Below, in pieces: positions 54,466-63,649 of a stretch of 64,000 nt of DNA. The notes below the pieces were generated by a model. It did no database searches and was not told where the DNA came from. It saw nothing but the letters and a program-made list of their open reading frames with translations. The position numbers and the translations under genes are program-made. Origin of the DNA: Actinomycetes bacterium (GTDB lineage: Bacteria > Actinomycetota > Acidimicrobiia > Acidimicrobiales > Palsa-688); contig JAKAQB010000006.1 of NCBI GenBank assembly GCA_021811865.1, positions 37,109-101,108 on the forward strand. Reading direction: 5' to 3'. Numbering within the stretch: position 1 is the first letter of the stretch; each line of letters opens with the position of its first letter.

Positions 54466-55313
54466 TCGGTCACTTCTCGTCGAGTGCCGCCGCCGGGAGC
54501 CTCGGCTCGCTCCTCGCGTCCATCGCCGCCGATGCCCTCGGCGGGGCCGTCGTCGTGCTCGCCCTCGGCCTGGGTGGAGTCGTCGCGTGGGGCCGCCGGT
54601 CCGTCACGACGGCCGCCGGACGGCAGCGCCACGCCGAGCAACGAGCGGCGGCGTCCGAGTCCGCCCGCTCCGAGGCCGAGTCCCGCTCGCGGGACCTCGC
54701 CGTTCAACTGGACCGAGCGGCGGCCGACCGCCGGCGGCTCACCGCCGAGCACGACCGCCTCACCGCCGACGCTCGAGGTCTCGAGGCGGAGGCGGAGCGC
54801 CTGGCGGCCGCTGTCCGGTTCGCCGACCGCCACGACCGGGCGCTCGAGGCGCTCTGGGGCCTGACGCAACTCGAATACCGGTGGGCAGCCCGGGACGAAG
54901 CGGCGCTCAGCACCGCGCCCGTCGCGGCCACCGGCGGGGTCGAGCGCGACGTCGAGCGGGAGATCATCCGGATCCGTGAAGAAGCTGGCACGCCCGGCCA
55001 TCTCATCGCTGCGCTCCGCAGCGAGCCGACCCCCGGCGACGCCCTCTTGCTGCTGGGAGGCCTGCGAGCTCTGCTCGCTACGGTCGTGCGCCGCTGCGAC
55101 CACTACACCGTCGAGCTGCGCCAGGAGGGCGGCGTGCTGCACGTCGCCGTCGCCTGCGAGGCCTTCGACGGCGCTCCCACAGTGCTCGAGGATGCCCACC
55201 AGGTGCTCGCCGTGCTGAGCACGGTCGGCGTCGACGGGACCATCGTGGCGGGCCCGGATCACCTCGGGGCCCGGCTCGCCTTCCCGGAGATGCCCAGGAT
55301 AGGAGACGGCTGA
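54462..55313 (+). CDS. Hypothetical protein: membrane anchor, coiled coil and C-terminal domain
   Basis: The GTG overlaps the aspS stop by 4 bp and gives 283 residues. A hydrophobic segment at about residues 17-42 is followed by a long alanine/glutamate/arginine-rich coiled coil (about 48-115) and a C-terminal region (about 185-280) with alternating hydrophobic strands (YTVELRQEGGVLHVAVACEA). I do not recognise the family; the C-terminal part could be a GHKL-like or small sensor domain, but no motif confirms it. Coupling to aspS is probably positional. Confidence 0.6.
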   Translation: MIGHFSSSAAAGSLGSLLASIAADALGGAVVVLALGLGGVVAWGRRSVTTAAGRQRHAEQRAAASESARSEAESRSRDLAVQLDRAAADRRRLTAEHDRLTADARGLEAEAERLAAAVRFADRHDRALEALWGLTQLEYRWAARDEAALSTAPVAATGGVERDVEREIIRIREEAGTPGHLIAALRSEPTPGDALLLLGGLRALLATVVRRCDHYTVELRQEGGVLHVAVACEAFDGAPTVLEDAHQVLAVLSTVGVDGTIVAGPDHLGARLAFPEMPRIGDG

Positions 55314-55314
55314 T

Positions 55315-55367
55315 TTCGTCGATGATGTTCGTCGATGATCTTCGTCGAGGCGTCCGCAAGGACGCCT
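55315..55367. repeat. 13-bp repeats leading into a terminator-like hairpin
   Basis: TTCGTCGATGATG and TTCGTCGATGATC (55315, 55328) and a partial third copy run straight after the stop of the previous gene. The third copy joins AGGCGTCC-GCAA-GGACGCCT (55348-55367), a perfect 8-bp stem with a stable tetraloop, probably a terminator. Confidence 0.6.
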
Positions 55368-55487
55368 GACGGAGGTCATCGGACTGCGGCGCTCCGAGAC
55401 CGCGATAAGTGAGCCTGGCGATCTTGGAGGCGGTCGTCACCACTCGAGGTGGTGGAGGCGACAGCGTGCCGGAGCCCCCCGGCAGAA

Positions 55488-55530
55488 CTTTGGAAGCTTG
55501 TTGTCGCTGAACGACAACAAGCTTCCAAAG
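55488..55530. repeat. 43-bp inverted-repeat element, copy 2
   Basis: CTTTGGAAGCTTGTTGTCG and CGACAACAAGCTTCCAAAG are perfect 19-bp arms around CTGAA. The copy at 25652-25694 has the same arms with three changes and the same total length. No coding sequence is attached, which fits a small palindromic dispersed repeat. Confidence 0.75.
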
Positions 55531-56040
55531 GTTCGGTCATCCTCCCGTGTCCAACCGCGCTGGGTGGCGGCAAGGATCGCCCTTGGCCCGCATGACCGGG
55601 CCCCAGCCGCACAGGCTCCAGCCGCGCGTGGCGACGTCGGAGGGCGTTGTTTGGTCAGTACCCTACGGCCATCCTGACGGAGGCCGATTTCGGCCCCCGT
55701 CAGGATGACCCCCAAATCAGCACTCTCCTTAGCGGCTGAGCTGAGAGCGGGCCCTCGCCGATGGGGCGGGGCTGTCACCCGTGTGCCGGCGCCTGCAGCA
55801 CCCGCCGTCGCCGGCCCGGATCGCTCTGGCGCTGTCGCGGCCGGGATGCCTCCGGCGAGATCCCTCCGGCCACCTGTAGCCGGCCGCGACGGCAATGCGG
55901 AGGTGGTGTCACACCCGGGGCGTATGGTCCTCCTCGGGGTCCCTGGACGATCTCGGGGCTCGGATCCTCCCCGTGCGACCTTGGTCCGGCGCTGCCGGAG
56001 CGCGGCGGCGACACGCCGCACGGGAGAAGGAGCCCCAACC
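55531..56040. other. Gene-free stretch before the 310-aa hypothetical gene
   Basis: No convincing gene. It contains the inverted repeat at 55670-55707 and the untranslated lead of the gene at 56041, with GGGAGAAGGAG upstream of that ATG. Confidence 0.5.
55670..55707. terminator. 38-bp inverted repeat
   Basis: CATCCTGACGG (55670-55680) pairs perfectly with CCGTCAGGATG (55697-55707), and the interior GGCCGATTTCGGCC extends the stem. It may be a terminator or a second palindromic repeat type. Confidence 0.45.
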
Positions 56041-56973
56041 ATGACCGTAACGTCCTCGACCCCTCCGGCAGACGGCGCCCGGCAGGCGCCGGAGGCAGTG
56101 CAGCCCGAGCCGGACTGCGGTCTCAGCGACCTCCTGCTGCGGATCGACGGCGATCTCCGTCTCTTCGGCGCCGGCGGGGAGTCCTGTGCCCTCGGCTACG
56201 GACCGGACCTGCCCGGCGGACCGGACCTGTGGGAGGTTCGTCCGGCCACGTCGCTGCTCGGCTGGACCGCTCCCCGCAACGTCGAGCGACTCGTGGTGGT
56301 CTGTTCGGGAGCGGCGACGGCCTGCGACGACAGGGGCCGTCCCCTCAGGTGGCCCGACGACGAGGACTCGATGGAGCCCGCTGCGGTCTCGCTCGTCGTG
56401 GCGGTTGATCGCCAGGGCCGGATGGAGGCACGGCTGGATGCCGGCGAGGGCCCGCGTGCCCGGCGGCCGGCCGGGGGCAGGATGATCGACATCCTCCTCC
56501 GATGCCTCGAGTTGCCGACCCCGCCGGAGGGACGGGACCCGGCGGAGTTGCTTGCCTGCATCTGGCTCGGCGCCATCCTCGCCACCGGCCGCGGCCGCCA
56601 CCGCCACCGGGGCCGCCTCCCCTGGTCCGAGGTGCTGCGCCTGCACCCGGCCAACCACCTCCTCATCCTCGACGGCGGTGCCGAGCTGCCGCGACGCGCG
56701 CTGGAGACCGTCGTGCAGCGCGCCCCCAAGATCTGGACCTGGCGCGAGCTCCGGCGGGCGACCGTCGCCAATGGGTCCCTGAGCGAGTTGTGCCCACCGC
56801 TGCTGGCGGGCTGGATGGACGACGGCATGTACGCCCGGTGGACCATGGGCGAGATCGCGCCCATCGAGGGGCTGCTTGCTGCCGCCAGGGACCGCGTGGA
56901 CACCGAGGCATACCGCAGGTTGACCGGTGCCTTCCAGCAGCTCGGGCTGGAGGTGCCGTCGGAATGCTGGTGA
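56041..56973 (+). CDS. Hypothetical protein (310 aa)
   Basis: ATG 56041 has GGGAGAAGGAG upstream. The N-terminal 140 residues look like beta-rich sequence (LLRIDGDLRLFGAGGE; ERLVVVCSGAATACD; AVSLVVAVDRQGRMEARLDA), and the second half is helical with ICL.. and WTMGEIAPIEGLLAAARDR. I recognise no family, no signal peptide and no membrane segment. It is probably cotranscribed with the small gene 50 bp downstream. Confidence 0.65.
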   Translation: MTVTSSTPPADGARQAPEAVQPEPDCGLSDLLLRIDGDLRLFGAGGESCALGYGPDLPGGPDLWEVRPATSLLGWTAPRNVERLVVVCSGAATACDDRGRPLRWPDDEDSMEPAAVSLVVAVDRQGRMEARLDAGEGPRARRPAGGRMIDILLRCLELPTPPEGRDPAELLACIWLGAILATGRGRHRHRGRLPWSEVLRLHPANHLLILDGGAELPRRALETVVQRAPKIWTWRELRRATVANGSLSELCPPLLAGWMDDGMYARWTMGEIAPIEGLLAAARDRVDTEAYRRLTGAFQQLGLEVPSECW

Positions 56974-57022
56974 ACGTCCGATCGGCCGGCAGATGCAGGT
57001 AAGGACTGGCCCCTGCCGGCCG

Positions 57023-57322
57023 ATGCCTGTGGGTGTGACGATGCCCCACGACCTGGTCCGCTTCTCCGACGCGTGCGAGATGGTGACGACCGCCGGCCTC
57101 GAGGACGGACTCCTCTGCGTGGAGGTCTTCGGCGGGCGGATCAAGTCGTACCCCGTCGGCGGTCACCTCTACGTTCGGCGCCTCGAGCTCGATGTGTGGG
57201 TGCACCGCGCCCGCGCGGCGGTCCGCGCGTCGGCGGCCAACGGGGCGGGGGCGAACGGGGCGGGGGCGAACGGGGCGGGGGCGAACGGGGCGGCCGGCGC
57301 CGCCGATCCCGAGGCTGCCTGA
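57023..57322 (+). CDS. Small excisionase/MerR-HTH_17-like protein with NGAGA repeats
   Basis: The product (99 residues from ATG 57023; ATG 57041 also possible) has VEVFGGRIKSYPVGGHLYVR followed by RLELDVWVHRAR, which resembles the wing and recognition end of HTH_17 excisionase-type domains (G.i....VGgr..VrrsdLd.W). The first helix region is not a convincing match. The C-terminus is four NGAGA-type repeats encoded by a 15-bp array. It may be a DNA-binding protein; the family call is weak. Confidence 0.5.
   Translation: MPVGVTMPHDLVRFSDACEMVTTAGLEDGLLCVEVFGGRIKSYPVGGHLYVRRLELDVWVHRARAAVRASAANGAGANGAGANGAGANGAAGAADPEAA
57239..57294 (+). repeat. 15-bp in-frame tandem repeat, 3.7 copies
   Basis: The unit AACGGGGCGGGGGCG starts at 57239, 57254, 57269 and 57284 (partial) and encodes NGAGA. 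It is a G-run-rich array in the 3' end of the small HTH-like gene. Confidence 0.85.
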
Positions 57323-57349
57323 CGGGCCGAGGCGGTTCTCGACGATGTC

Positions 57350-57369
57350 GCGTCGGCTGCAGCCGACGC
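57350..57369. promoter_or_regulatory. Perfect 20-bp palindrome
   Basis: GCGTCGGCTGCAGCCGACGC is fully symmetric and lies 28 bp after the small HTH-like gene. It could be an operator or a tight hairpin acting as terminator. Confidence 0.4.
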
Positions 57370-57575
57370 CCTCGTTGCTGAATGCGTGACGTTCGCCTTC
57401 GCTGCCCTTGGCGCATCCCTGGCTCAGGCGCGCCCACACCGCCACGATGGCCTCGTAGGCTCCCGACGTTGTCGACGCGGACCTACCTTCGGCGGGGCGG
57501 CGGACCGTCCCGAGGGCATGGTGCCCTACTCTTGCGGGGGCAACCGAACGGGTTGCTCCTTGCCACCGGTCGGCC

Positions 57576-58528
57576 ATGACCGGAGAGGCGCTCAGCAACC
57601 TCTACCATCGCTCGACCACCCGCGCGTGCTCCTTGGCCCGGCGCGCAATGACCGGGCAGCCATGGGTGATCCTCGACGTCACCTACCGCGCGCTCCTGCA
57701 ACGGCCCCCCGACCCGCACGCCCGATCCACCTGGCTGCCGCAACTCAAGTGGGGGGGGCTGTCGGTGGAGCAATTGGGCCGCAGGATCATGGACTCCGAC
57801 GAGTTCCGGGTCCTGGCCGCGAGCACCAGCCTCGGCGAGTCCCTCCACCGGAGCCGCTGCGACTGGGTGCGGGCCCTCCCCCCGGCCCGACGGATCATGG
57901 ACCTCGGGGGCACCCACCTGCAACACGAGCACGGTGCCCTGATCACCATGGGCTATCCCTACCCCTTCGATGAGCTGCTCGTCATCGACCTCCCACCCGA
58001 CGAGCGCCATCGGAGCTACAACAAGGGGGCCTGCGACAGGACGTGGATGTCGGTCGGGGTCTGGTCCGCTACGCCTACCACTCGATGGCCGAGCTCGACC
58101 GGTACCCGGCCGCCAGCTTCGACATGGTGTTCTCCGGTCAGTCCATCGAGCACCTCCCTGCCGGCGACGCCGGCGTGATACTGAAGCAAGCTCGCCGCAT
58201 CTTGCGCCCCGGCGGTTGGCTGGCGCTCGACACGCCCAACCGGTCGATCACCCGGCGATGGGTGGAGCAGTACCGCCCCTGGGGCACGGGCTATATCGAC
58301 CCGGACCACAAGTACGAGTACACCGTCGCCGAACTTGTCGACAAGGTCACGTCCGCCGGCTTCCTCGTCGTCGAACGCAAGGGGCTCAACCTGGCCGCCG
58401 CCCTCATCGAGCGGAACGCATTCTCCGAGGAGGACCTCGCCCGGCACCCCGGGGTGTACGCCGAGGCGGAGGCGTGCTACGCGGTCGCACTCCTGTGCCG
58501 GACCCCGAGCGTGGGGGGGTGGGCGTAG
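57576..58528 (+). pseudogene. DUF4214/SAM-methyltransferase gene broken by a one-base frameshift
   Basis: The first frame (57576 on) gives a DUF4214-like stretch (YRALLQRPPDPHARSTWLPQ, then RIMDSDEFR) and the start of a methyltransferase (MDLGGTH; LLVIDLPPDERHRSYNKG). The rest of the methyltransferase, including DMVFSGQSIEHLPAGDA and ILRPGGWLALDTPN, is in another frame. Adding one G to the five-G run at 58025-58029 joins them seamlessly (NKGGLRQDVDVGRGLVRYAY). It is therefore a recent frameshift, a phase-variable site or a sequencing error. Proteins of this type often act in surface polysaccharide synthesis. The 3' end runs into the tRNA fragment. Confidence 0.75.
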
Positions 58529-58562
58529 AGGGGATCGAACCCCCGGCCTCATGCGCGTCAAG
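58520..58562 (-). other. 3' half of a tRNA-Val(GAC) gene: probable attachment-site remnant
   Basis: Read on the minus strand, the 43 nt give the anticodon loop TTGACGC, the 3' anticodon stem GCATG, variable loop AGGCC, T arm GGGGG-TTCGATC-CCCTC, acceptor strand TACGCCC and discriminator A. Upstream of the loop the match stops after one base (GTAC instead of GCATG), and no D arm or 5' acceptor strand is present. A break in the anticodon loop is where many tyrosine integrases recombine. The orientation places the integrated element to the right, where gene content and GC change. Confidence 0.7.
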
Positions 58563-58753
58563 TACATCTTGGCACTTGGTCCGACCCTCTACTACCTACT
58601 ACTCCGACGACAGTGCATTTCCAATACGCCGCTCGGCTTCTGTGCGGCCTGATCACCTTTCTGCCCTTCGGCAACACCAAAGTGACCGAATTCGAAATCT
58701 CGGCAGCCCATTTGCCCCTCGACGGGCGGAGGGCGCCCGCGTACAGTCGTCCC

Positions 58754-61162
58754 ATGCCCAGCACACCGAGGACCACTGCCTCGACCGGGACGGCGAACCC
58801 CGCTGGCGATGCGGCGCAGCCCCTGAACGATGAGGAGGCCCGCCGTCTCGACGCCTACTGGAGGGCCGCCAACTATGTCTCGGTTGGCCAGATCTACCTG
58901 GTCGACAACCCGTTGCTGCGGGAGCCATTGAAGCCCGAGCACATCAAACCTCGGCTGCTTGGCCACTGGGGTACCACGCCCGGCCTGAACTTCGTGTACG
59001 CTCACCTGAATCGTGTCATCCGCGACTGGGGGCTCGACGCGATCTACGTTTTCGGTCCTGGCCACGGCGGGCCGGCCGCGGTCGCGAACGCCTACCTGGA
59101 GGGAACCTACAGCGAGGTTTACCCACACATCACCCGGGATGAGAACGGGCTTCGCAAGCTCTTTCGTCAGTTCTCCTTCCCCGGCGGCATACCGTCGCAC
59201 GTGGCCCCCGAGACCCCGGGATCGATCCACGAGGGGGGCGAGCTGGGCTATGCCCTTTCTCACGCCTACGGCGCGGCGCTCGACAACCCAGACCTGCTGG
59301 TCACCTGCGTGGTGGGAGATGGCGAGGCCGAAACGGGGCCGCTTGCTACCAGTTGGCACTCCAACAAATTCCTGGACCCTGTGAGCGATGGGGTGGTGCT
59401 CCCGATCTTGCATCTGAACGGCTACAAGATCGCCAACCCATCGGTGCTGGCCCGCATCGGCGACGACGAGCTCACCAAGCTCCTGGAAGGCTACGGCCAC
59501 CAGGTGCACTGGGTCTCAGGCGACGATCCAGTGACCATGCACAAGCTCATGGCCGCCACCTTGGAACAAGTCCTAGACGAAATCACCACGATCCAACGGC
59601 GGGCCCGCGAAGAGGGTGACCGGCGCAGGCCTCGCTGGCCCATGATCGTGTTGCGCAGCCCGAAGGGCTGGACTGGCCCGAAGGAAGTCGACGGCCTGCC
59701 CACCGAGGGAACGTGGCGGTCCCATCAGGTGCCGCTACCAGAGGTGCGCACCAACCCAGAGCACCTGGCCCAGCTGGAAGCCTGGATGCGCAGCTACCAG
59801 CCAGAGGAGCTCTTCGATGCGGCCGGGACCCTCATCGACGACCTGGCTGAGCTCCCTCCGAAAGCCACCCGGCGCATGAGCGCCAATCCTCGAGCGAACG
59901 GCGGGCTGCTGTTGCAGGACCTCTCCTTGCCGGACTACCGCGACTACGGGGTGGCCGTCGATCATCCCGGGGTCACTCAGGCGGAGGCGACGCGCGTCGC
60001 CGGGATGTTCCTCCGTGACGTGGTCAAGGACAATCACCGGCAGTTCCGGGTGTTCGGCCCCGACGAGACCATCTCGAACCGGCTCCAGGCGATCTTCGAC
60101 GTAACCGAACGCCAGTGGGACGCTGAGCGCCTGGACTCCGATGAGTTCCTCGCCCCGGATGGCCAAGTCATGGAAATGCTGTCAGAGCACCAGTGCCAGG
60201 GTTGGCTCGAGGGATATCTGCTCACCGGGCGCCACGGCCTGTTCAACTCCTACGAGGCTTTCATCCACATCGTGGACTCGATGTTCAACCAGCACGCCAA
60301 ATGGCTGAAGAGCACCCGTCAGATCCCCTGGCGGCGCCCCCTGGGATCCCTGAACTATCTTCTGTCATCTCACGTCTGGCGCCAGGATCACAACGGCTTC
60401 TCCCACCAGGATCCCGGGTTCATCGATCATGTGGCGAACAAGAAGGCGGAGATTGTCCGGGTGTACTTCCCCCCTGACACCAATTGCCTCCTGTCCGTCA
60501 TGGATCATTGCTTGCGAAGTCGCAACTATGTGAATGTGGTGGTGGCGGGGAAGCAGCCGGCACTGAACTATCTCACGATGCAAGAGGCGGTCCTGCACTG
60601 CAGCCGTGGGCTCGGCATATGGGAGTGGGCATCCAACGACGGCGGCGATCCCGACGTGGTACTGGCTTCTTGTGGCGACGTTCCGACCCTGGAGACACTG
60701 GCTGCCACCGACATCCTCTGGCGCGAGCTGCCGACGCTCAAGATCCGCTATGTCAATGTGGTTGACTTGATGTGCCTCGAGCCCGACACTGAACACCATC
60801 ACGGGCTGTCCGACCGCGAGTTCGACACGATCTTCACGACAGACAAGCCTGTCATCTTTGCCTACCACGGCTACCCTGGCCTCATCCACCGCCTTACCTA
60901 CCGTCGCACCAACCATGCCAACCTGCATGTTCGCGGCTACAAGGAGGAGGGCACCACCACCACGCCCTTTGACATGGTGATGCTCAACGATCTCGATCGC
61001 TTCCACCTTGTGATGGATGTCATCGACCGGGTCCCCGGCCTGGGGTCCCGGGCGGCCGCCTTGCACCAGCGTATGTCCGACGAGCGGCTCGAGGCTCGTG
61101 CCTACACTCGGGAGGTAGGCGAGGATCTACCGGCCATTCGCGACTGGACGTGGCGGCACTAA
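58754..61162 (+). CDS. xfp: Xylulose-5-phosphate/fructose-6-phosphate phosphoketolase
   Basis: ATG 58754 gives 802 residues, the usual size. The phosphoketolase TPP-enzyme pattern is clear: [68 protein letters not shown] text, and [13 protein letters not shown] for TPP/Mg binding. It cleaves xylulose-5-P or fructose-6-P to acetyl-phosphate. It is followed 16 bp later by acetate kinase, completing the route to acetate and ATP. Codon choice is less GC-biased than in the left 58 kb (more third-position A/T), which supports acquisition on the integrated element. Confidence 0.95.
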   Translation: MPSTPRTTASTGTANPAGDAAQPLNDEEARRLDAYWRAANYVSVGQIYLVDNPLLREPLKPEHIKPRLLGHWGTTPGLNFVYAHLNRVIRDWGLDAIYVFGPGHGGPAAVANAYLEGTYSEVYPHITRDENGLRKLFRQFSFPGGIPSHVAPETPGSIHEGGELGYALSHAYGAALDNPDLLVTCVVGDGEAETGPLATSWHSNKFLDPVSDGVVLPILHLNGYKIANPSVLARIGDDELTKLLEGYGHQVHWVSGDDPVTMHKLMAATLEQVLDEITTIQRRAREEGDRRRPRWPMIVLRSPKGWTGPKEVDGLPTEGTWRSHQVPLPEVRTNPEHLAQLEAWMRSYQPEELFDAAGTLIDDLAELPPKATRRMSANPRANGGLLLQDLSLPDYRDYGVAVDHPGVTQAEATRVAGMFLRDVVKDNHRQFRVFGPDETISNRLQAIFDVTERQWDAERLDSDEFLAPDGQVMEMLSEHQCQGWLEGYLLTGRHGLFNSYEAFIHIVDSMFNQHAKWLKSTRQIPWRRPLGSLNYLLSSHVWRQDHNGFSHQDPGFIDHVANKKAEIVRVYFPPDTNCLLSVMDHCLRSRNYVNVVVAGKQPALNYLTMQEAVLHCSRGLGIWEWASNDGGDPDVVLASCGDVPTLETLAATDILWRELPTLKIRYVNVVDLMCLEPDTEHHHGLSDREFDTIFTTDKPVIFAYHGYPGLIHRLTYRRTNHANLHVRGYKEEGTTTTPFDMVMLNDLDRFHLVMDVIDRVPGLGSRAAALHQRMSDERLEARAYTREVGEDLPAIRDWTWRH

Positions 61163-61178
61163 CCAACGCATTGAACCC

Positions 61179-62276
61179 ATGCGAACCCTGGTCGTCAACG
61201 TCGGTTCCTCCAGTCTGAAGCTCTCGGTTCTCGAGGGCAGCGAGCTGGTCAGCGCCGAAACCCTGCCGCTCTCGCGCGGTGAGCCGGACGCGGCCCAGGT
61301 CCAAGACGTGATCGGGCGGTATGGGCCATTCGACGCCGTCGGCCATCGGATCGTGCACGGTGGTTCCGAGTTCACCCAGCCCGTCATGGTCGACCAGCGC
61401 GTCCGCCAGCGCCTGGATGCGCTTGTCGACCTTGCCCCTTTGCACCTCCCGAAGTCCCTCGCCGCGCTCGATCTGGTCACCCGCGCGCTTCCTCAGACTC
61501 CGGCGGTCGCCTGCTTCGACACCGCCTTCCACGCCGCCATGCCGGCAGCGGCCAGCACCTACGCCCTGCCGGCGGCGTGGCGGCACCGCTGGCAGCTCCG
61601 CCGCTACGGATTCCACGGGATCTCCCACGCGTGGGCGGCCGCCCGGGCCAGCCAGCTCGTTGGGCGTCCTACGCCCTCGCTGCGGATCGTCACCTGCCAT
61701 CTCGGTGCCGGCGCTTCGCTCGCTGCGGTGCTCGGCGGCCGGTCGGTGGACACGACCATGGGATTCACACCCCTCGAGGGCCTGGCAATGGCCACCCGTT
61801 CGGGCTCGGTCGATCCCGGTTTGGTTCTCTGGCTCGAACAGCACGTCGGTCTACCTCCGGAGGAGCTCGCTGCAACGCTGGAGCACCGCTCGGGAATGCT
61901 CGCGCTGGCCGGTGACGCCGACATGCGTGCCGTCCTCGATGCCGAATCGCTCGGGGAAGAGCCCGCCGTGCTGGCGGTTGGCGTGTACCTGCACCGCTTG
62001 CGGGCGGCCATAGCGTCGATGGCTGCCGCCCTCGCCGGCTTGGATATCGTGGTCTTCACCGGTGGCGTCGGGGAACGAGCCAGCTCGATCCGAGCCCGAG
62101 CTGCGGCCGGGCTGGAGTTCCTGGGAATGGCGCTGGACGAGCAGGTGAATGCGTCAGTCCGGCCCGACGCCGAGATCACCCGGCCCGGAGCTGCCGTCCG
62201 CACGTTCGTGATCGAGGCACGCGAGGATCTGCAGATCGCCCGGGACGTTGCCGAACTGCTGGACTCGACAGGCTAG
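61179..62276 (+). CDS. ackA: Acetate kinase
   Basis: This 365-residue protein has the ASKHA motifs of acetate kinase: LVVNVGSSSLKLSV, GHRIVHGGSEF, AVACFDTAFHAAMP, RRYGFHGISHAWAA, TCHLGAGASLAAV and VFTGGVGERASSIR. It converts acetyl-phosphate and ADP to acetate and ATP. It is shorter than typical AckA (about 400 residues), and the usual PLHNP motif reads PLHLP, so one conserved Asn is missing. Pairing with xfp argues for function. Confidence 0.92.
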   Translation: MRTLVVNVGSSSLKLSVLEGSELVSAETLPLSRGEPDAAQVQDVIGRYGPFDAVGHRIVHGGSEFTQPVMVDQRVRQRLDALVDLAPLHLPKSLAALDLVTRALPQTPAVACFDTAFHAAMPAAASTYALPAAWRHRWQLRRYGFHGISHAWAAARASQLVGRPTPSLRIVTCHLGAGASLAAVLGGRSVDTTMGFTPLEGLAMATRSGSVDPGLVLWLEQHVGLPPEELAATLEHRSGMLALAGDADMRAVLDAESLGEEPAVLAVGVYLHRLRAAIASMAAALAGLDIVVFTGGVGERASSIRARAAAGLEFLGMALDEQVNASVRPDAEITRPGAAVRTFVIEAREDLQIARDVAELLDSTG

Positions 62277-62582
62277 AACGCGCGATCACTCGAGGGCGCG
62301 AAGTCGGCCCCCGCCAGCGAAAGCGCCGCGCAGATCCGGGTGATCGGCAGGCCGGGTGAGAACTTGGCGACTATGACCTTGGCGAGGAAACCGGCTGTGG
62401 GCCGAGAGCCATCTCGTGGGGACCACCTTCGCTGGCGGCGGGGCTGCACCTACCGCCGTGGCTCTGCCCGGACGTGCACGATCACCCGGAGCACCGCCCC
62501 GACATCACCGCTCCTCGCTACCGGGGACTCAACGCCAGCCCGTCACCGTCCACGAGTGCGACACCTTGCGGCGATCGTTCGC
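62277..62582. other. Non-coding or decayed DNA after ackA
   Basis: No supported gene on the plus strand. On the minus strand, scattered segments (for example LRVIVHVRAE-like) may be further decay of the isoprenylcysteine-methyltransferase-like pseudogene. Confidence 0.4.
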
Positions 62583-62905
62583 TCAGCTCCACCGATAGGG
62601 GCCGCGGTCGATAACGGGTTGTTGCGCCTCGACGCGGACGTCCGCTGTGAAGAACCGCCCGAGCGTGAAGATCTCCCACTGCCTCACGCTGATGCCGGTG
62701 ACCATCACGATGAGCCCGATCACGAAGATGGGCACCGACCCCCAACGAGTGCAGCCGACTGGACGCTGGCGGCGCTCAAGTTACCGAGCAAGCCCCCGAC
62801 GATCGCCACGGCGACCACGACCTGGCTCCCCGGTTCGGCTGCGGAGCCGCGTTGGTTGAGCCGGCTTCGAAGTCCCATCGCGCCTTCGCCGATCGCGAAC
62901 AGCAC
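62583..62905 (-). pseudogene. Isoprenylcysteine carboxyl methyltransferase-like gene, decayed
   Basis: The first part (62905 downward) reads MGLRSRLNQRGSAAEPGSQV followed by a hydrophobic helix, then changes frame near 62740. The second frame continues as VPIFVIGLIVMVTGISVRQW, TLGRFFTADVRV and VIDRGPYRW and meets a TGA at 62583-62585. The second block matches the ICMT family (LGR.FT..V.....VV..GPYRW.RHPSY), but the following RHPSYTG is lost. At least one frameshift and a stop make it a pseudogene. Confidence 0.55.
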
Positions 62906-62959
62906 GAGACACGCCTAGAAGGCGATCGCCGATCCGGGTGGATCCGGGGTAAGGGGGAA

Positions 62960-63646
62960 TTACGGTTGAGGCGATTCTCGTTGAGGAGGTAGTTGAGGGC
63001 CCGCCGAAGGCGGCAGGGGCGGAGGGAGAGGTGCCGAGGGGGGCGGTCGCATGTCGGCTTGCGGCCCCCTCATCTGCTGGAACATGGCCTGCTGGGTGGC
63101 GAGAGTCTGGCGTTGGATGTGCTGTGACTTCCGTTGACTTCTGCGGATAGCTCGGAATGGGAAGACGAAGATTCCAAAGAGACCGAAGATGAAGAGGTAC
63201 CAAAACAGCAGGAAGGACCACATGAGGAGCATCGAGAAGATGGCTACAACCCAGACCAGGACCGCGAGCCCGGCATTGCGCACCCCCGCCTTCTTCGCCC
63301 AAGCCATGATCCGTCGAGTACTACCTACGTAGCTCATTGGTGAGGCGTAGGTCTGCGCCTTCATGACCGGCTCCGTTGGGAGGCCCAGCCGCTCCGGATC
63401 GCGGTAGCCAGTCGCTGAGTATGCGAGGCCGTGCGCTAGGGATTGCCTGTGGGCCTCGTAGGTCTCTCGTGCGTAGCGCTCTCCGTCCGGGGAGAGAGGC
63501 CATCGACCGAAGACGGTGCTGGCATCGTAGACCGCGAACTCGTATGCGGATCGACCCAAGACCAGTGAGCCTGCGTACGAGACGATCATCCACCCCGGTG
63601 TCGGACGTTCCATCGGTGAGGATGTGCCGGTACCTGAGTCACTCAT
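62960..63646 (-). CDS. Hypothetical membrane protein (228 aa) with Pro/Gln-rich tail
   Basis: GGAGGGGGG precedes ATG 63646, a strong ribosome site. Residues 15-115 are soluble or weakly hydrophobic, residues 124-160 form two adjacent hydrophobic segments (AGLAVLVWVVAIFSMLLMW and LLFWYLFIFGLFGIFVFPF), and the tail is basic and then rich in Gln and Pro. I recognise no family. Base composition is lower in GC than the left part of the window, consistent with the putative integrated element. Confidence 0.6.
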   Translation of the reverse strand: MSDSGTGTSSPMERPTPGWMIVSYAGSLVLGRSAYEFAVYDASTVFGRWPLSPDGERYARETYEAHRQSLAHGLAYSATGYRDPERLGLPTEPVMKAQTYASPMSYVGSTRRIMAWAKKAGVRNAGLAVLVWVVAIFSMLLMWSFLLFWYLFIFGLFGIFVFPFRAIRRSQRKSQHIQRQTLATQQAMFQQMRGPQADMRPPPSAPLPPPLPPSAGPQLPPQRESPQP

Positions 63647-63649
63647 CCC

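Noticed and set aside
55437..56042. 201-residue minus-strand open frame over the hairpin region
   Set aside because: It translates through the 43-bp palindrome and a second inverted repeat and has no family features.
58518..58610. Complete tRNA gene
   Set aside because: No D arm or 5' acceptor strand can be formed; only the 3' half from the anticodon loop is present.
58613..58753. 47-residue N-terminal extension of phosphoketolase
   Set aside because: Family members start near the ATG at 58754, and the extension has no family similarity.
62340..62918. 192-residue plus-strand open frame
   Set aside because: Composition is shadow-like, and the minus strand carries recognisable ICMT fragments across the same bases.
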